From Streptomyces natalensis ATCC 27448 (GTDB lineage Bacteria > Actinomycetota > Actinomycetes > Streptomycetales > Streptomycetaceae), in NCBI RefSeq assembly GCF_000935125.1, contig NZ_JRKI01000063.1, positions 186,001 through 250,000 of the forward strand: a stretch of DNA of 64,000 nucleotides, in the 5' to 3' direction. The position numbers were made by a program, and so were the translations under genes. Shown piece by piece: positions 1 through 8,154 of this stretch; position 1 is the first letter of the stretch; each line of letters starts with the position of its first letter. The notes under the pieces are model-generated. The model ran no database searches. It was not told where the DNA came from and worked only from the letters and a program-made list of their open reading frames with translations.

Positions 1-266
1 GTGACCGCATGTGGGAGTTCCTGGACCGCCTGCTGTCGCTCGCGCTGCCGCGCATCCGCGACTTCCGTGGTCTGTCCCCCAAGCAGTTCGACGGTCGGGG
101 CAACTACACCTTCGGTCTCACGGAGCAGGTCATGTTCCACGAGATCGACCAGGACAAGATCGACCGCACCCGGGGTATGGACATCACCGTGGTCACCACG
201 GCGACCAACGACGATGAGGGCCGCGCCCTCCTTCGTCACCTCGGCTTCCCGTTCAAGGAGGCGTGA
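1..266 (+). CDS. rplE: 50S ribosomal protein L5, C-terminal part (cut by window edge)
   Basis: The frame is open from the window edge and ends with TGA at 264-266. It encodes about the last 87 residues of L5, the 5S-rRNA-binding protein of the large-subunit central protuberance. The C-terminal stretch with RDFRGLSPKQFDG and YTFGLTEQ followed by the DITVVTTA strand is typical of L5. The 5' end lies outside the window. It is followed at once by rpsN, the usual spc-operon order, so identity is secure although only the C-terminal half is visible. Confidence 0.96.
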   Translation, partial: DRMWEFLDRLLSLALPRIRDFRGLSPKQFDGRGNYTFGLTEQVMFHEIDQDKIDRTRGMDITVVTTATNDDEGRALLRHLGFPFKEA

Positions 267-271
267 GCGAG

Positions 272-457
272 ATGGCGAAGAAGGCTCTGATCGCGAAGGC
301 TGCTCGCAAGCCCAAGTTCGGTGTGCGTGCGTACACCCGCTGCCAGCGCTGCGGCCGTCCCCACTCCGTTTACCGCAAGTTCGGCCTGTGCCGCGTGTGC
401 CTTCGTGAGATGGCTCACCGTGGCGAGCTGCCGGGCGTGACCAAGAGCTCCTGGTAA
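272..457 (+). CDS. rpsN: 30S ribosomal protein S14 type Z (zinc-binding)
   Basis: This 61-residue small-subunit head protein is the short zinc-binding form of S14. Cys24, Cys27, Cys40 and Cys43 form two CxxC knuckles. The ATG at 272 is preferred because GGAGG at 257-261 is 10 bases upstream. An in-frame GTG at 263 overlaps the rplE stop but would leave almost no Shine-Dalgarno spacing. rpmJ and rpsD in the same cluster also keep cysteine ligands. By family knowledge such cysteine-plus proteins often have zinc-independent paralogues elsewhere in Streptomyces, which cannot be seen here. Confidence 0.96.
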   Translation: MAKKALIAKAARKPKFGVRAYTRCQRCGRPHSVYRKFGLCRVCLREMAHRGELPGVTKSSW

Positions 458-502
458 TCCCCCAGTTGGGATTCCCTGGAGACTCTCGGTAAGCACCCGG
501 TC

Positions 503-555
503 GGCGGGCGCCCGTCCCTTTTTCCCGTAGGGTGGAAGGGTTTGGGCGCCCCGCC
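503..555 (+). other. Attenuator-like stem-loop in the rpsN-rpsH gap
   Basis: GGCGGGCGCCC (503-513) can pair with GGGCGCCCCGCC (544-555) with one bulge, and the loop contains a short T run. It lies in a 238-bp gap between rpsN and rpsH that holds no convincing gene. It could be an attenuator, a processing site or a 5' leader structure for rpsH. Only the base pairing is seen; the role is inferred. Confidence 0.3.
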
Positions 556-695
556 GCCCGAGACCGACCGCGGGCCAAGCCCGCAAACGTCGCTTACTAC
601 GCCGTAGGTCCCCGCGCCGCACCCGTCCCGACTCTGATCGGGGAGAGGGATGGCGCACATAGGAAACCCCGGCGAGAGAGGCCGAAGGCCAATTC

Positions 696-1094
696 ATGAC
701 CATGACTGATCCCATCGCAGACATGCTGACCCGTCTGCGTAACGCGAACTCGGCGTACCACGACACCGTCGTGATGCCGCACAGCAAGATCAAGTCGCAC
801 ATCGCGGAGATCCTCCAGCAGGAGGGTTACATCACCGGCTGGAACGTCGAGGACGCCGAGGTCGGCAAGAACCTCACCCTCGAGCTGAAGTTCGGCCCGA
901 ACCGCGAGCGCTCGATCGCCGGCATCAAGCGGATCTCGAAGCCGGGCCTGCGGGTCTACGCAAAGTCCACCAACCTGCCGAAGGTCCTCGGCGGCCTGGG
1001 CGTGGCGATCATCTCCACGTCCCACGGTCTCCTGACCGGCCAGCAGGCCAGCAAGAAGGGCGTGGGTGGGGAAGTCCTCGCCTACGTCTGGTAA
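696..1094 (+). CDS. rpsH: 30S ribosomal protein S8
   Basis: S8 is 132 residues, full length for the family. It binds the central domain of 16S rRNA and in many bacteria also binds spc-operon mRNA for feedback control. The opening DPIADMLTRLRNA and the C-terminal ISTSHGLLT signature are clear. The ATG follows a purine-rich stretch (GAGAGAGG). The 238-bp gap upstream is long for this operon, so rpsH may have its own leader or promoter. rplF follows after 22 bases. Confidence 0.98.
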   Translation: MTMTDPIADMLTRLRNANSAYHDTVVMPHSKIKSHIAEILQQEGYITGWNVEDAEVGKNLTLELKFGPNRERSIAGIKRISKPGLRVYAKSTNLPKVLGGLGVAIISTSHGLLTGQQASKKGVGGEVLAYVW

Positions 1095-1116
1095 CCAGGG
1101 AACGGAGGAAAAGCTA

Positions 1117-1656
1117 ATGTCGCGTATTGGCAAGCTGCCCATCCAGGTTCCCGCTGGTGTGGACGTCACCATCGAGGGCCGCACGGTCAACGTGAAGGGT
1201 CCCAAGGGCTCCCTTTCGCACACCGTCGCCGCGCCCATCGAGGTCGCCAAGGGTGAGGACGGCGTCATCGCCGTCACCCGCCCGAACGACGAGCGTCAGA
1301 ACAAGGCCCTGCACGGCCTGTCCCGCACGCTGGTGGCGAACATGATCACCGGCGTGACCCAGGGCTACAGCAAGGCGCTCGAGATCAGCGGTGTCGGCTA
1401 CCGCGTCCAGGCGAAGGGCTCCAACCTGGAGTTCGCGCTGGGCTACAGCCACCCCATCGTCGTCGAGGCTCCTGAGGGCATCTCCTTCAAGGTCGAGTCC
1501 CCGACCAAGCTCAGCGTCGAGGGCATCGACAAGCAGAAGGTCGGCGAGGTTGCGGCGAACATCCGCAAGCTGCGCAAGCCTGACCCGTACAAGGCCAAGG
1601 GCGTCAAGTACGCCGGCGAGGTCATCCGCCGCAAGGTCGGAAAGGCTGGTAAGTAA
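1117..1656 (+). CDS. rplF: 50S ribosomal protein L6
   Basis: L6 is 179 residues with the MSRIGKLPI start and two L6 folds. The C-terminal signature PDPYKAKGVKY is present just before the conserved GEVIRRK. L6 sits near the factor-binding centre of the large subunit. The ATG at 1117 follows ACGGAGGAA at 1102-1110. A GTG at 1066 in the same frame would overlap rpsH by 29 bases and add residues not found in L6, so it was not used. rplR begins 3 bases after the stop. Confidence 0.98.
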   Translation: MSRIGKLPIQVPAGVDVTIEGRTVNVKGPKGSLSHTVAAPIEVAKGEDGVIAVTRPNDERQNKALHGLSRTLVANMITGVTQGYSKALEISGVGYRVQAKGSNLEFALGYSHPIVVEAPEGISFKVESPTKLSVEGIDKQKVGEVAANIRKLRKPDPYKAKGVKYAGEVIRRKVGKAGK

Positions 1657-1659
1657 GCC

Positions 1660-2043
1660 ATGGCATACGGTGTGAAGATCGCTAAGGGCGACGCCTACAA
1701 GCGCGCTGCCGCGAAGCGTCGCCACATCCGCATCCGTAAGCGGATTTCGGGTACGGCGGAGCGTCCGCGCCTGGTTGTGACGCGGTCCAACCGCGGCATC
1801 GTCGCCCAGGTCATCGACGACATCGCGGGCCACACGCTGGCCTCGGCGTCGACCCTGGACGCGTCGATCCGTGGCGGCGAGGGCGACAAGAGCGCCCAGG
1901 CCCAGAAGGTTGGCGCCCTGGTTGCCGAGCGTGCCAAGGCCGCCGGTGTCGAGGCCGTCGTGTTCGACCGTGGTGGCAAGCAGTACGCCGGGCGGATTGC
2001 CGCTCTGGCCGACGCCGCCCGCGAGGCCGGGCTGAAGTTCTAA
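1660..2043 (+). CDS. rplR: 50S ribosomal protein L18
   Basis: L18 is 127 residues and is a 5S-rRNA-binding protein that works with L5 in the central protuberance. The basic N-terminus (KRRHIRIRKRISGT) and the RPRLVVTRSN strand are characteristic, and the C-terminus with FDRGGKQYAGRI matches L18. It begins 3 bases after rplF, so the two are translationally close, and it precedes rpsE by 46 bases. Confidence 0.98.
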   Translation: MAYGVKIAKGDAYKRAAAKRRHIRIRKRISGTAERPRLVVTRSNRGIVAQVIDDIAGHTLASASTLDASIRGGEGDKSAQAQKVGALVAERAKAAGVEAVVFDRGGKQYAGRIAALADAAREAGLKF

Positions 2044-2089
2044 GCCCCGGTTCCGGAGCTAGCGGACGTAACAGAGAGAGGTAAATCCA

Positions 2090-2692
2090 ATGGCTGGACC
2101 CCAGCGCCGCGGAAGCGGTGCCGGTGGCGGCGAGCGGCGGGACCGGAAGGGTCGCGACGGTGGCGCTGCCGCCGAGAAGACCGCCTACGTTGAGCGCGTT
2201 GTCGCGATCAACCGCGTCGCCAAGGTTGTCAAGGGTGGTCGCCGTTTCAGCTTCACCGCGCTGGTCGTGGTGGGCGACGGTGACGGCACCGTAGGTGTCG
2301 GTTACGGCAAGGCCAAGGAAGTTCCGGCTGCCATCGCCAAGGGCGTGGAAGAGGCCAAGAAGAACTTCTTCAAGGTCCCCCGTATCCAGGGCACCATCCC
2401 GCACCCCATCCAGGGCGAGAAGGCTGCGGGCGTCGTCCTGCTCAAGCCGGCTTCCCCCGGTACCGGTGTGATCGCCGGTGGCCCGGTGCGCGCCGTCCTG
2501 GAGTGCGCGGGCATCCACGACGTGCTGAGCAAGTCGCTCGGTTCGTCGAACCCGATCAACATCGTGCACGCCACGGTGACCGCGCTTCAGGGCCTTCAGC
2601 GCCCCGAGGAGATCGCGGCCCGTCGTGGCCTGCCGCTGGAGGACGTTGCTCCCGCCGCTCTGCTGCGGGCGCGTGCTGGGGTGACCGCGTAA
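2090..2692 (+). CDS. rpsE: 30S ribosomal protein S5
   Basis: S5 is 200 residues with the double-stranded RNA-binding S5 fold and the RRFSFTALVVVGDG signature. Its C-terminal domain carries GSSNPINIVHAT. It takes part in decoding fidelity and the mRNA entry channel. The N-terminus carries an extra Gly/Arg-rich segment of about 30 residues (GSGAGGGERRDRKGRDGG) common in actinobacterial S5. The stop TAA overlaps the rpmD ATG (TAATG), indicating coupled translation. Confidence 0.98.
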   Translation: MAGPQRRGSGAGGGERRDRKGRDGGAAAEKTAYVERVVAINRVAKVVKGGRRFSFTALVVVGDGDGTVGVGYGKAKEVPAAIAKGVEEAKKNFFKVPRIQGTIPHPIQGEKAAGVVLLKPASPGTGVIAGGPVRAVLECAGIHDVLSKSLGSSNPINIVHATVTALQGLQRPEEIAARRGLPLEDVAPAALLRARAGVTA

Positions 2693-2874
2693 TGGCGCAC
2701 CTCAAGATCACGCAGACGAAGTCCTACATCGGTAGCAAGCAGAACCACCGCGACACCCTTCGTTCGCTGGGCCTCAAGCGGCTCCACGACGTGGTTGTCA
2801 AGGAGGACCGCCCCGAGTTCCGCGGCATGGTGCACACCGTCCGCCACCTCGTGACGGTTGAGGAGGTCGACTGA
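2692..2874 (+). CDS. rpmD: 50S ribosomal protein L30
   Basis: L30 is 60 residues. The sequence opens MAHLKITQTKS and contains the LRSLGLKRLHDVVV core of the small alpha/beta L30 fold. The ATG shares one base with the rpsE stop, and rplO starts 1 base after the TGA. A longer in-frame extension into rpsE exists but has no family support. Confidence 0.97.
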   Translation: MAHLKITQTKSYIGSKQNHRDTLRSLGLKRLHDVVVKEDRPEFRGMVHTVRHLVTVEEVD

Positions 2875-2875
2875 C

Positions 2876-3331
2876 ATGGCGGAGCAGAACCCGCTGAAGG
2901 TCCACAACCTCCGTCCTGCCCCGGGCGCCAAGACCGCCAAGACCCGTGTGGGTCGTGGTGAGGCGTCCAAGGGTAAGACCGCTGGTCGTGGTACCAAGGG
3001 CACGAAGGCCCGTTACCAGGTTCCGGAGCGCTTCGAGGGTGGGCAGATGCCCCTCCACATGCGCCTCCCGAAGCTGAAGGGCTTCAAGAACCCCGCCCAC
3101 AAGCAGTTCCAGGTCGTGAACCTGGCCAAGCTGGCCGAGCTCTACCCGCAGGGTGGCGAGGTCACGGTGGCCGACCTGGTTGCCAAGGGCGCGGTGCGCA
3201 AGAACGAGCTCGTCAAGGTCCTGGGCCAGGGCGAGATCTCCGTGGCGCTGCAGGTTTCGGTTGACGCCGTTTCCGGCTCCGCCAAGGAGAAGATCGCCGC
3301 CGCCGGCGGCACCGTCACCGAGCTCATCTGA
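2876..3331 (+). CDS. rplO: 50S ribosomal protein L15
   Basis: L15 is 151 residues, with the basic glycine-rich N-terminal extension (VGRGEASKGKTAGRGTKG) that threads into 23S rRNA and the globular C-terminal domain. The ATG at 2876 lies directly after the rpmD stop with GAGGAGG-like purines inside the end of rpmD. A strong hairpin follows, so this is probably the last gene of one transcriptional segment before secY. Confidence 0.98.
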   Translation: MAEQNPLKVHNLRPAPGAKTAKTRVGRGEASKGKTAGRGTKGTKARYQVPERFEGGQMPLHMRLPKLKGFKNPAHKQFQVVNLAKLAELYPQGGEVTVADLVAKGAVRKNELVKVLGQGEISVALQVSVDAVSGSAKEKIAAAGGTVTELI

Positions 3332-3349
3332 GTTCGTTGGTTCAACTGA

Positions 3350-3381
3350 CCGGGGATGCCCATTGATTGGGGCATCCCCGG
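3350..3381 (+). terminator. Terminator-like hairpin after rplO
   Basis: CCGGGGATGCCC (3350-3361) pairs perfectly with GGGCATCCCCGG (3370-3381) around an 8-base loop, followed by a T-containing stretch (TTGGTCGTT). It lies 18 bases after rplO. It may end or attenuate ribosomal transcription upstream of secY. The remaining bases up to secY contain no gene I can support. Confidence 0.65.
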
Positions 3382-3558
3382 TTGGTCGTTCCACGGGGGG
3401 TACGGTCGCCGGTAAGGTGGCAGGCACTGTTGTTTTCCGGGGCTATGTCCCGGACCCCCGCCGCACCGGCCCGTCCGGTGCGGTACTGGCCGCCAAGTAT
3501 CCGTCGATCCTCAAGACCGTCACCTCTCGCACATGAGGCGGGAGGCGCAGGAGGCACC

Positions 3559-4872
3559 GTGCTCACCGCGTTCGCCCGAGCGTTCAAGACGCCCGACCTG
3601 CGCAAGAAGCTGCTGTTCACATTGGGCATCGTCGTGCTCTACCGGATCGGCGCACATGTCCCGGTCCCCGGGGTGAACTACGCGAACGTCGAGACCTGCA
3701 TGAAGCAGGCCGGCGGAAACAGCGGGTTGTTCGCCCTGGTGAACATGTTCAGCGGTGGTGCGCTGCTCCAGATCACGATCTTCGCGCTGGGGATCATGCC
3801 GTACATCACGGCGAGCATCATCCTCCAGCTGCTGACCGTGGTGATCCCCCGCCTGGAGGCCCTGAAGAAAGAGGGGCAGTCCGGCCAGGCGAAGATCACC
3901 CAGTACACCCGGTATCTGACGGTGGCGCTCGCCATCATGCAGGGCACCGGCCTGGTGGCCACCGCCCGCAGCGGTGCGCTCTTCCGGAACTGCCCGGTCT
4001 CCACCGAGATCGTGCCCAACGACTCCATCTTCACCACCATCACGATGGTGATCACGATGACCGCCGGTACGGGCCTGATCATGTGGCTCGGTGAGCTGGT
4101 CACCGACCGCGGTATCGGCAACGGCATGTCGATCCTGATGTTCATCTCGATCGCCGCCGGCTTCCCGGGCGCGTTGTGGCAGATCAAGCTCACCGGCAAG
4201 CTGGCCGACGGCTGGATCGAGTTCTTCGGTGTGATCGCGGTGGGTCTGGCGATGGTCGCCCTGGTGGTCTTCGTCGAGCAGGCGCAACGGCGCATTCCGG
4301 TGCAGTACGCGAAGCGGATGATCGGGCGCCGGTCCTATGGCGGTACGTCCACGTACATCCCGCTGAAGGTGAATCAGGCGGGTGTGATTCCCGTCATCTT
4401 CGCGTCATCGCTGCTCTACATTCCGGCCCTGATCGCTCAGTTCAGCGGGTCGAAGGCGGCGTGGGCGACGTGGATTGCCACCAACTTCACCAAGGGAAAT
4501 CACCCGGTTTACATCGTTACGTACTTCCTGCTGATCGTGTTTTTCGCCTTCTTCTACGTCGCCATCAGCTTCAACCCCGAAGAAGTTGCGGACAACATGA
4601 AGAAGTATGGTGGCTTCATCCCGGGTATCCGGGCTGGTCGCCCGACGGCTGAGTACCTCAGCTACGTGCTCAACCGGATCACGTGGCCGGGCTCGCTGTA
4701 CCTGGGGCTGATCGCACTCGTACCAACAGTGGCGTTGGTGCTGTTCAACGCGAACCAGAACTTCCCGTTCGGCGGGACGAGCATCCTCATCATCGTGGGT
4801 GTGGGTCTGGAAACCGTGAAGCAGATCGAGAGTCAGCTTCAGCAGCGCAATTACGAAGGGTTCCTCCGCTGA
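3559..4872 (+). CDS. secY: Preprotein translocase channel subunit SecY
   Basis: SecY is the central membrane channel of the Sec translocon, working with SecE, SecG and SecA. This copy is 437 residues with about ten hydrophobic helices and the conserved loops GIGNGMS and PLKVNQAGVIPVIFA. The GTG at 3559 follows GGAGG at 3550-3554 and yields the family N-terminus (LTAFARAFKTPDLRKK). Longer in-frame upstream starts give an unrelated leader. Its stop overlaps the adk start (TGATG), so secY and adk are translationally coupled. Confidence 0.97.
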   Translation: MLTAFARAFKTPDLRKKLLFTLGIVVLYRIGAHVPVPGVNYANVETCMKQAGGNSGLFALVNMFSGGALLQITIFALGIMPYITASIILQLLTVVIPRLEALKKEGQSGQAKITQYTRYLTVALAIMQGTGLVATARSGALFRNCPVSTEIVPNDSIFTTITMVITMTAGTGLIMWLGELVTDRGIGNGMSILMFISIAAGFPGALWQIKLTGKLADGWIEFFGVIAVGLAMVALVVFVEQAQRRIPVQYAKRMIGRRSYGGTSTYIPLKVNQAGVIPVIFASSLLYIPALIAQFSGSKAAWATWIATNFTKGNHPVYIVTYFLLIVFFAFFYVAISFNPEEVADNMKKYGGFIPGIRAGRPTAEYLSYVLNRITWPGSLYLGLIALVPTVALVLFNANQNFPFGGTSILIIVGVGLETVKQIESQLQQRNYEGFLR

Positions 4873-5528
4873 TGCGAATCGTCCTCGTCGGACCTCCGGG
4901 GGCCGGTAAGGGTACGCAGGCCGCGTACCTTGCCAAGAACCTCGCGATCCCGCACATCTCCACGGGGGACCTGTTCCGCGCGAACATCAGTCAGAGCACG
5001 GCTCTGGGGCGCGAGGCCAAGTCCTACATGGACGCGGGACAGCTCGTACCGGACTCGGTGACCATCGCCATGGCCGAGGACCGTATGGGCCACGCCGACG
5101 CGGCCAACGGCTTCCTGCTCGACGGCTTCCCGCGCAACATCGGCCAGGCCGAATCGCTGGACGACTACCTCAAGGGCCACGACCTCAAGCTGGACGCGGT
5201 GCTGGACCTGGAGGTCCCCGAGGACGAGGTCGTCAAGCGGATCGCCGGCCGGCGGATCTGCCGCAAGGACAGCAGCCACGTCTTCCACGCGGAGTACAAC
5301 AAGCCCAAGGCCGAGGGCGTCTGTGACGTCTGCGGCGGCGAGCTGTACCAGCGCGACGACGACAGCGAGGACACCGTCCGCAAGCGGCTCGAGGTCTACC
5401 ACACGCAGACCGAGCCGATCATCGACTACTACAAGGCCCAGGATCTGGTCGTCACGATCCCGGCGCTCGGCAAGGTCTCCGAGGTCACCGAGCGCGCGAT
5501 GGCCGCGCTCAAGGCCCTGAGCGAGTAG
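4872..5528 (+). CDS. adk: Adenylate kinase
   Basis: The enzyme converts ATP plus AMP to two ADP. It is 218 residues, the long form with a LID domain. The P-loop GPPGAGKGT spans residues 7-15, the AMP site includes STGDLFR (30-36), and the LID lies about residues 124-162. The LID holds Cys130, His136, Cys151 and Cys154, a plausible zinc-binding CHCC set. The ATG overlaps the secY stop. A terminator-like hairpin follows. Confidence 0.97.
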   Translation: MRIVLVGPPGAGKGTQAAYLAKNLAIPHISTGDLFRANISQSTALGREAKSYMDAGQLVPDSVTIAMAEDRMGHADAANGFLLDGFPRNIGQAESLDDYLKGHDLKLDAVLDLEVPEDEVVKRIAGRRICRKDSSHVFHAEYNKPKAEGVCDVCGGELYQRDDDSEDTVRKRLEVYHTQTEPIIDYYKAQDLVVTIPALGKVSEVTERAMAALKALSE

Positions 5529-5546
5529 CAGACAGACGGTCCGAAT

Positions 5547-5580
5547 ACGGCCGCGGTGCCCCGACGGGTACCGCGGCCGT
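5547..5580 (+). terminator. Hairpin terminator between adk and map
   Basis: ACGGCCGCGGT (5547-5557) pairs perfectly with ACCGCGGCCGT (5570-5580), and inner bases allow further G-C or G-U pairs. It starts 18 bases after the adk stop. There is no long T tract, which is common for actinobacterial terminators. Confidence 0.65.
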
Positions 5581-5649
5581 ATCGTGTATGGGGCGGTCGC
5601 GACGGTGGCCGGACAAGCTTTGTCATCGGCTCAGGAAGGCGTTGCCGTA

Positions 5650-6486
5650 ATGCTGGAGATCAAGAACCCCGCGCAGATCGCGAAGATGCGCGAGGCGGGG
5701 CTGGTGGTCGCGGCCATTCACGCGGCGACCCGCCAGGTCGCGGTGCCGGGGGCCACGACCAAGGATCTGGACGATGCGTCGCGCAAGGTGCTGGCCGAGC
5801 ACGGGGCGAAGTCGAACTTCCTCGGGTACGGCGGATTCCCCGCGACGATCTGCACCTCGGTGAACGACGTCGTGGTCCACGGCATCCCCGACACCGAGAC
5901 CGTCCTGGCGGACGGCGACATCATCTCCATCGACTGCGGCGCGATCATCGACGGCTGGCACGGCGACGCGGCCTACACCGCCTTCGTCGGCTCCGGGCAC
6001 TCCGCGGAGCTGGTCGAGCTCAGCCGGGTGACCGAGGAGTCCATGTGGGCGGGGATCGCGGCCGTCACCAAGGGCAATCGCCTCGTCGACATCTCCAAGG
6101 CGATCGAGGGTTACATCCGCCGCCAGCCGCGCCCCTCCAGCGGGAAGTACGGCATCGTCGAGGACTACGGCGGCCACGGCATCGGCTCGCAGATGCACAT
6201 GGACCCGCATCTGCTGAACTACGTCGAGCGCAAGCGCGGCCGCGGCCCCAAGCTGGTGCCCGGCTTCTGCATCGCGATCGAGCCGATGGTCAATCTCGGC
6301 ACGGCCAAAACGCATGTCCTCGAGGACGACTGGACGGTCAAGACCAACGACGGCAGCTGGTCCTCGCACTGGGAGCACTCCGTCGCGCTGACCGAGGACG
6401 GTCCGCTGGTGCTGACCGCCCCCGACGGCGGCAAGGCCAAGCTGGCGGAGATGGGGATCACGGCGGCGCCGGACCCTCTGGCCTGA
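5650..6486 (+). CDS. map: Methionine aminopeptidase, type I
   Basis: The enzyme removes N-terminal Met from nascent proteins in the cytosol. It is 278 residues. Metal ligands are recognisable: two Asp in the SIDCGAIIDGWHGDAA region, His in YGGHGIGSQMH, Glu in CIAIEPMVN and Glu in the WEHSVALTEDG segment. The ATG at 5650 is chosen because AGGAAGG (5633-5639) sits 10 bases upstream and the sequence then starts with LEIKNPAQIAKMREAG, as in the family. A GTG at 5584 would add 22 unconserved residues. Confidence 0.96.
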   Translation: MLEIKNPAQIAKMREAGLVVAAIHAATRQVAVPGATTKDLDDASRKVLAEHGAKSNFLGYGGFPATICTSVNDVVVHGIPDTETVLADGDIISIDCGAIIDGWHGDAAYTAFVGSGHSAELVELSRVTEESMWAGIAAVTKGNRLVDISKAIEGYIRRQPRPSSGKYGIVEDYGGHGIGSQMHMDPHLLNYVERKRGRGPKLVPGFCIAIEPMVNLGTAKTHVLEDDWTVKTNDGSWSSHWEHSVALTEDGPLVLTAPDGGKAKLAEMGITAAPDPLA

Positions 6487-6684
6487 GCCGGATGGAGCCC
6501 TTGCGGCGTAAGGATCACCGCCGATGGGCAATAATCCTGGATTCGTCTTTTCACAGGCACTGACGTAGACTGACGCGTCGGCTCTCGTGCATCCGTATGC
6601 CTGCCTTCAAGGTAGGAGACATCGTTGAAAGGTGTCACGGACATTACGAGAGTCGATCAAGGTAGCCGATTCGAAAGGCGAAGC

Positions 6685-6906
6685 GTGGCCAAGAAGCAAG
6701 GTGCCATCGAGATCGAGGGCACCGTGATCGAGTCTCTGCCGAACGCGATGTTCCGAGTAGAGCTCCAGAACGGTCACAAGGTCCTCGCGCACATCAGCGG
6801 CAAGATGCGGATGCACTACATCCGTATCCTCCCGGATGACCGGGTCGTGGTGGAGCTTTCCCCGTACGACCTGACGCGTGGCCGGATCGTCTACCGCTAC
6901 AAGTAG
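6685..6906 (+). CDS. infA: Translation initiation factor IF-1
   Basis: IF-1 occupies the ribosomal A site during initiation. The product is 73 residues, full length, with the S1/OB fold and the ISGKMRMHYIRILPGD-like signature (here ILPDDRV). The start is GTG at 6685 after GAAAGGCG; an upstream start at 6625 would add a non-family leader. The 198-bp gap after map contains no gene and probably carries the promoter or leader for the infA-rpmJ-rpsM segment. Confidence 0.97.
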   Translation: MAKKQGAIEIEGTVIESLPNAMFRVELQNGHKVLAHISGKMRMHYIRILPDDRVVVELSPYDLTRGRIVYRYK

Positions 6907-6966
6907 ATCTTGTCGGCGCCCCGCTCCCGTGGGGTGACGGCACTGACCCGGAGAACCTCACATCCC

Positions 6967-7080
6967 ATGAAGGTCAAGCCGAGCGTCAAGAAGATCTGCG
7001 ACAAGTGCAAGGTGATCCGCCGCCACGGCCGGGTCATGGTCATCTGCGACAACCTGCGCCACAAGCAGCGCCAGGGCTGA
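6967..7080 (+). CDS. rpmJ: 50S ribosomal protein L36 (zinc-binding form)
   Basis: This 37-residue basic protein is the smallest large-subunit protein. Cys11, Cys14, Cys27 and His32 form the classical zinc site. The sequence starts MKVKPSVKKICDKCK and ends HKQRQG. It lies 60 bases after infA and about 200 bases before rpsM, the normal order. The gap to rpsM contains GC-rich dyads but no further gene. Confidence 0.97.
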   Translation: MKVKPSVKKICDKCKVIRRHGRVMVICDNLRHKQRQG

Positions 7081-7277
7081 CGCACGCCGACCACCTGCAA
7101 TTTCGCAGTTCGCGCGACGCAATCACATACGTACATACGCAGTCACCCGACCCCCCGCCTCACCGCGTGGGGACGACACCCCCGGCTCGGAGGCCGGGGA
7201 CCCGGCTCGTAATTCTGAAGAGTCTTACGGGAACGGTGCTGCGGAAGACCTCCGAATAGCCATCAGGAGCCACATCA

Positions 7278-7658
7278 ATGGCACGCCTCGCAGGCGTTGA
7301 TCTCCCGCGCGAAAAGCGTGTGGAGGTCGCCCTCACCTACGTCTTCGGTATCGGGCGGACGCTCTCGCAGCAGACCCTCGCCGCCACCGGCGTGAACCCG
7401 GACACCCGGGTCCGCGACCTGGCCGAGGAAGACCTGGTCAAGATCCGCGAGTACGTCGACAACAACCTCAAGACCGAGGGTGACCTCCGTCGCGAGATCC
7501 AGGCCGACATCCGCCGCAAGGTCGAGATCGGCTGCTACCAGGGTCTGCGTCACCGCCGCGGTCTGCCGGTGCACGGTCAGCGCACCAGCACGAACGCCCG
7601 TACCCGCAAGGGTCCGCGTCGCGCGATCGCCGGCAAGAAGAAGCCGGGCAAGAAGTAG
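7278..7658 (+). CDS. rpsM: 30S ribosomal protein S13
   Basis: S13 is 126 residues and lies in the head of the small subunit, contacting the P-site tRNA and the large subunit. It has the helix-two-turn-helix segment (TYVFGIGRT) and the RHRRGLPVHGQRTSTNARTRKG signature near the C-terminus. An SD-like CAGGAGC precedes the ATG. rpsK follows 64 bases later. Confidence 0.98.
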   Translation: MARLAGVDLPREKRVEVALTYVFGIGRTLSQQTLAATGVNPDTRVRDLAEEDLVKIREYVDNNLKTEGDLRREIQADIRRKVEIGCYQGLRHRRGLPVHGQRTSTNARTRKGPRRAIAGKKKPGKK

Positions 7659-7722
7659 TCCTCAGCAGGACGCTTACCAGCGGTCTTCGCTGTAGGACCG
7701 ACCACCTCCACGGGAGAAATTC

Positions 7723-8127
7723 ATGCCTCCGAAGGGCCGTACGGCCGGCGCCAAGAAGGTGCGCCGCAAGGAGAAGAAGAACGTCGCCCACGGGCACGCT
7801 CACATCAAGAGCACGTTCAACAACACGATCGTTTCGATCACGGACCCCACGGGCAACGTGATCTCTTGGGCCTCTGCCGGCCACGTCGGCTTCAAGGGCT
7901 CGCGCAAGTCCACCCCCTTCGCCGCGCAGATGGCCGCCGAGTCGGCCGCCCGCCGCGCGCAGGAGCACGGCATGCGCAAGGTCGACGTCTTCGTCAAGGG
8001 TCCCGGCTCCGGCCGTGAGACCGCGATCCGCTCCCTCCAGGCCACCGGCCTCGAGGTCGGCTCGATCCAGGACGTCACCCCCACCCCGCACAACGGATGC
8101 CGCCCGCCCAAGCGCCGCCGCGTCTGA
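7723..8127 (+). CDS. rpsK: 30S ribosomal protein S11
   Basis: S11 is 134 residues and forms part of the platform near the Shine-Dalgarno helix. The conserved HIKSTFNNTIVSITDPTGN core and the C-terminal PHNGCRPPKRRRV are present. GGGAG precedes the ATG. rpsD follows 27 bases after the stop, a point of interest because rpoA is the expected neighbour in some streptomycetes. Confidence 0.98.
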   Translation: MPPKGRTAGAKKVRRKEKKNVAHGHAHIKSTFNNTIVSITDPTGNVISWASAGHVGFKGSRKSTPFAAQMAAESAARRAQEHGMRKVDVFVKGPGSGRETAIRSLQATGLEVGSIQDVTPTPHNGCRPPKRRRV

Positions 8128-8154
8128 CCCACTGAAGTAGGAGAAAACTAGACA

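Noticed and set aside
6540..6575. infA promoter with TAGACT as -10
   Set aside because: TAGACT near 6566 is a fair -10, but the sequence 17-18 bases upstream does not resemble a -35.
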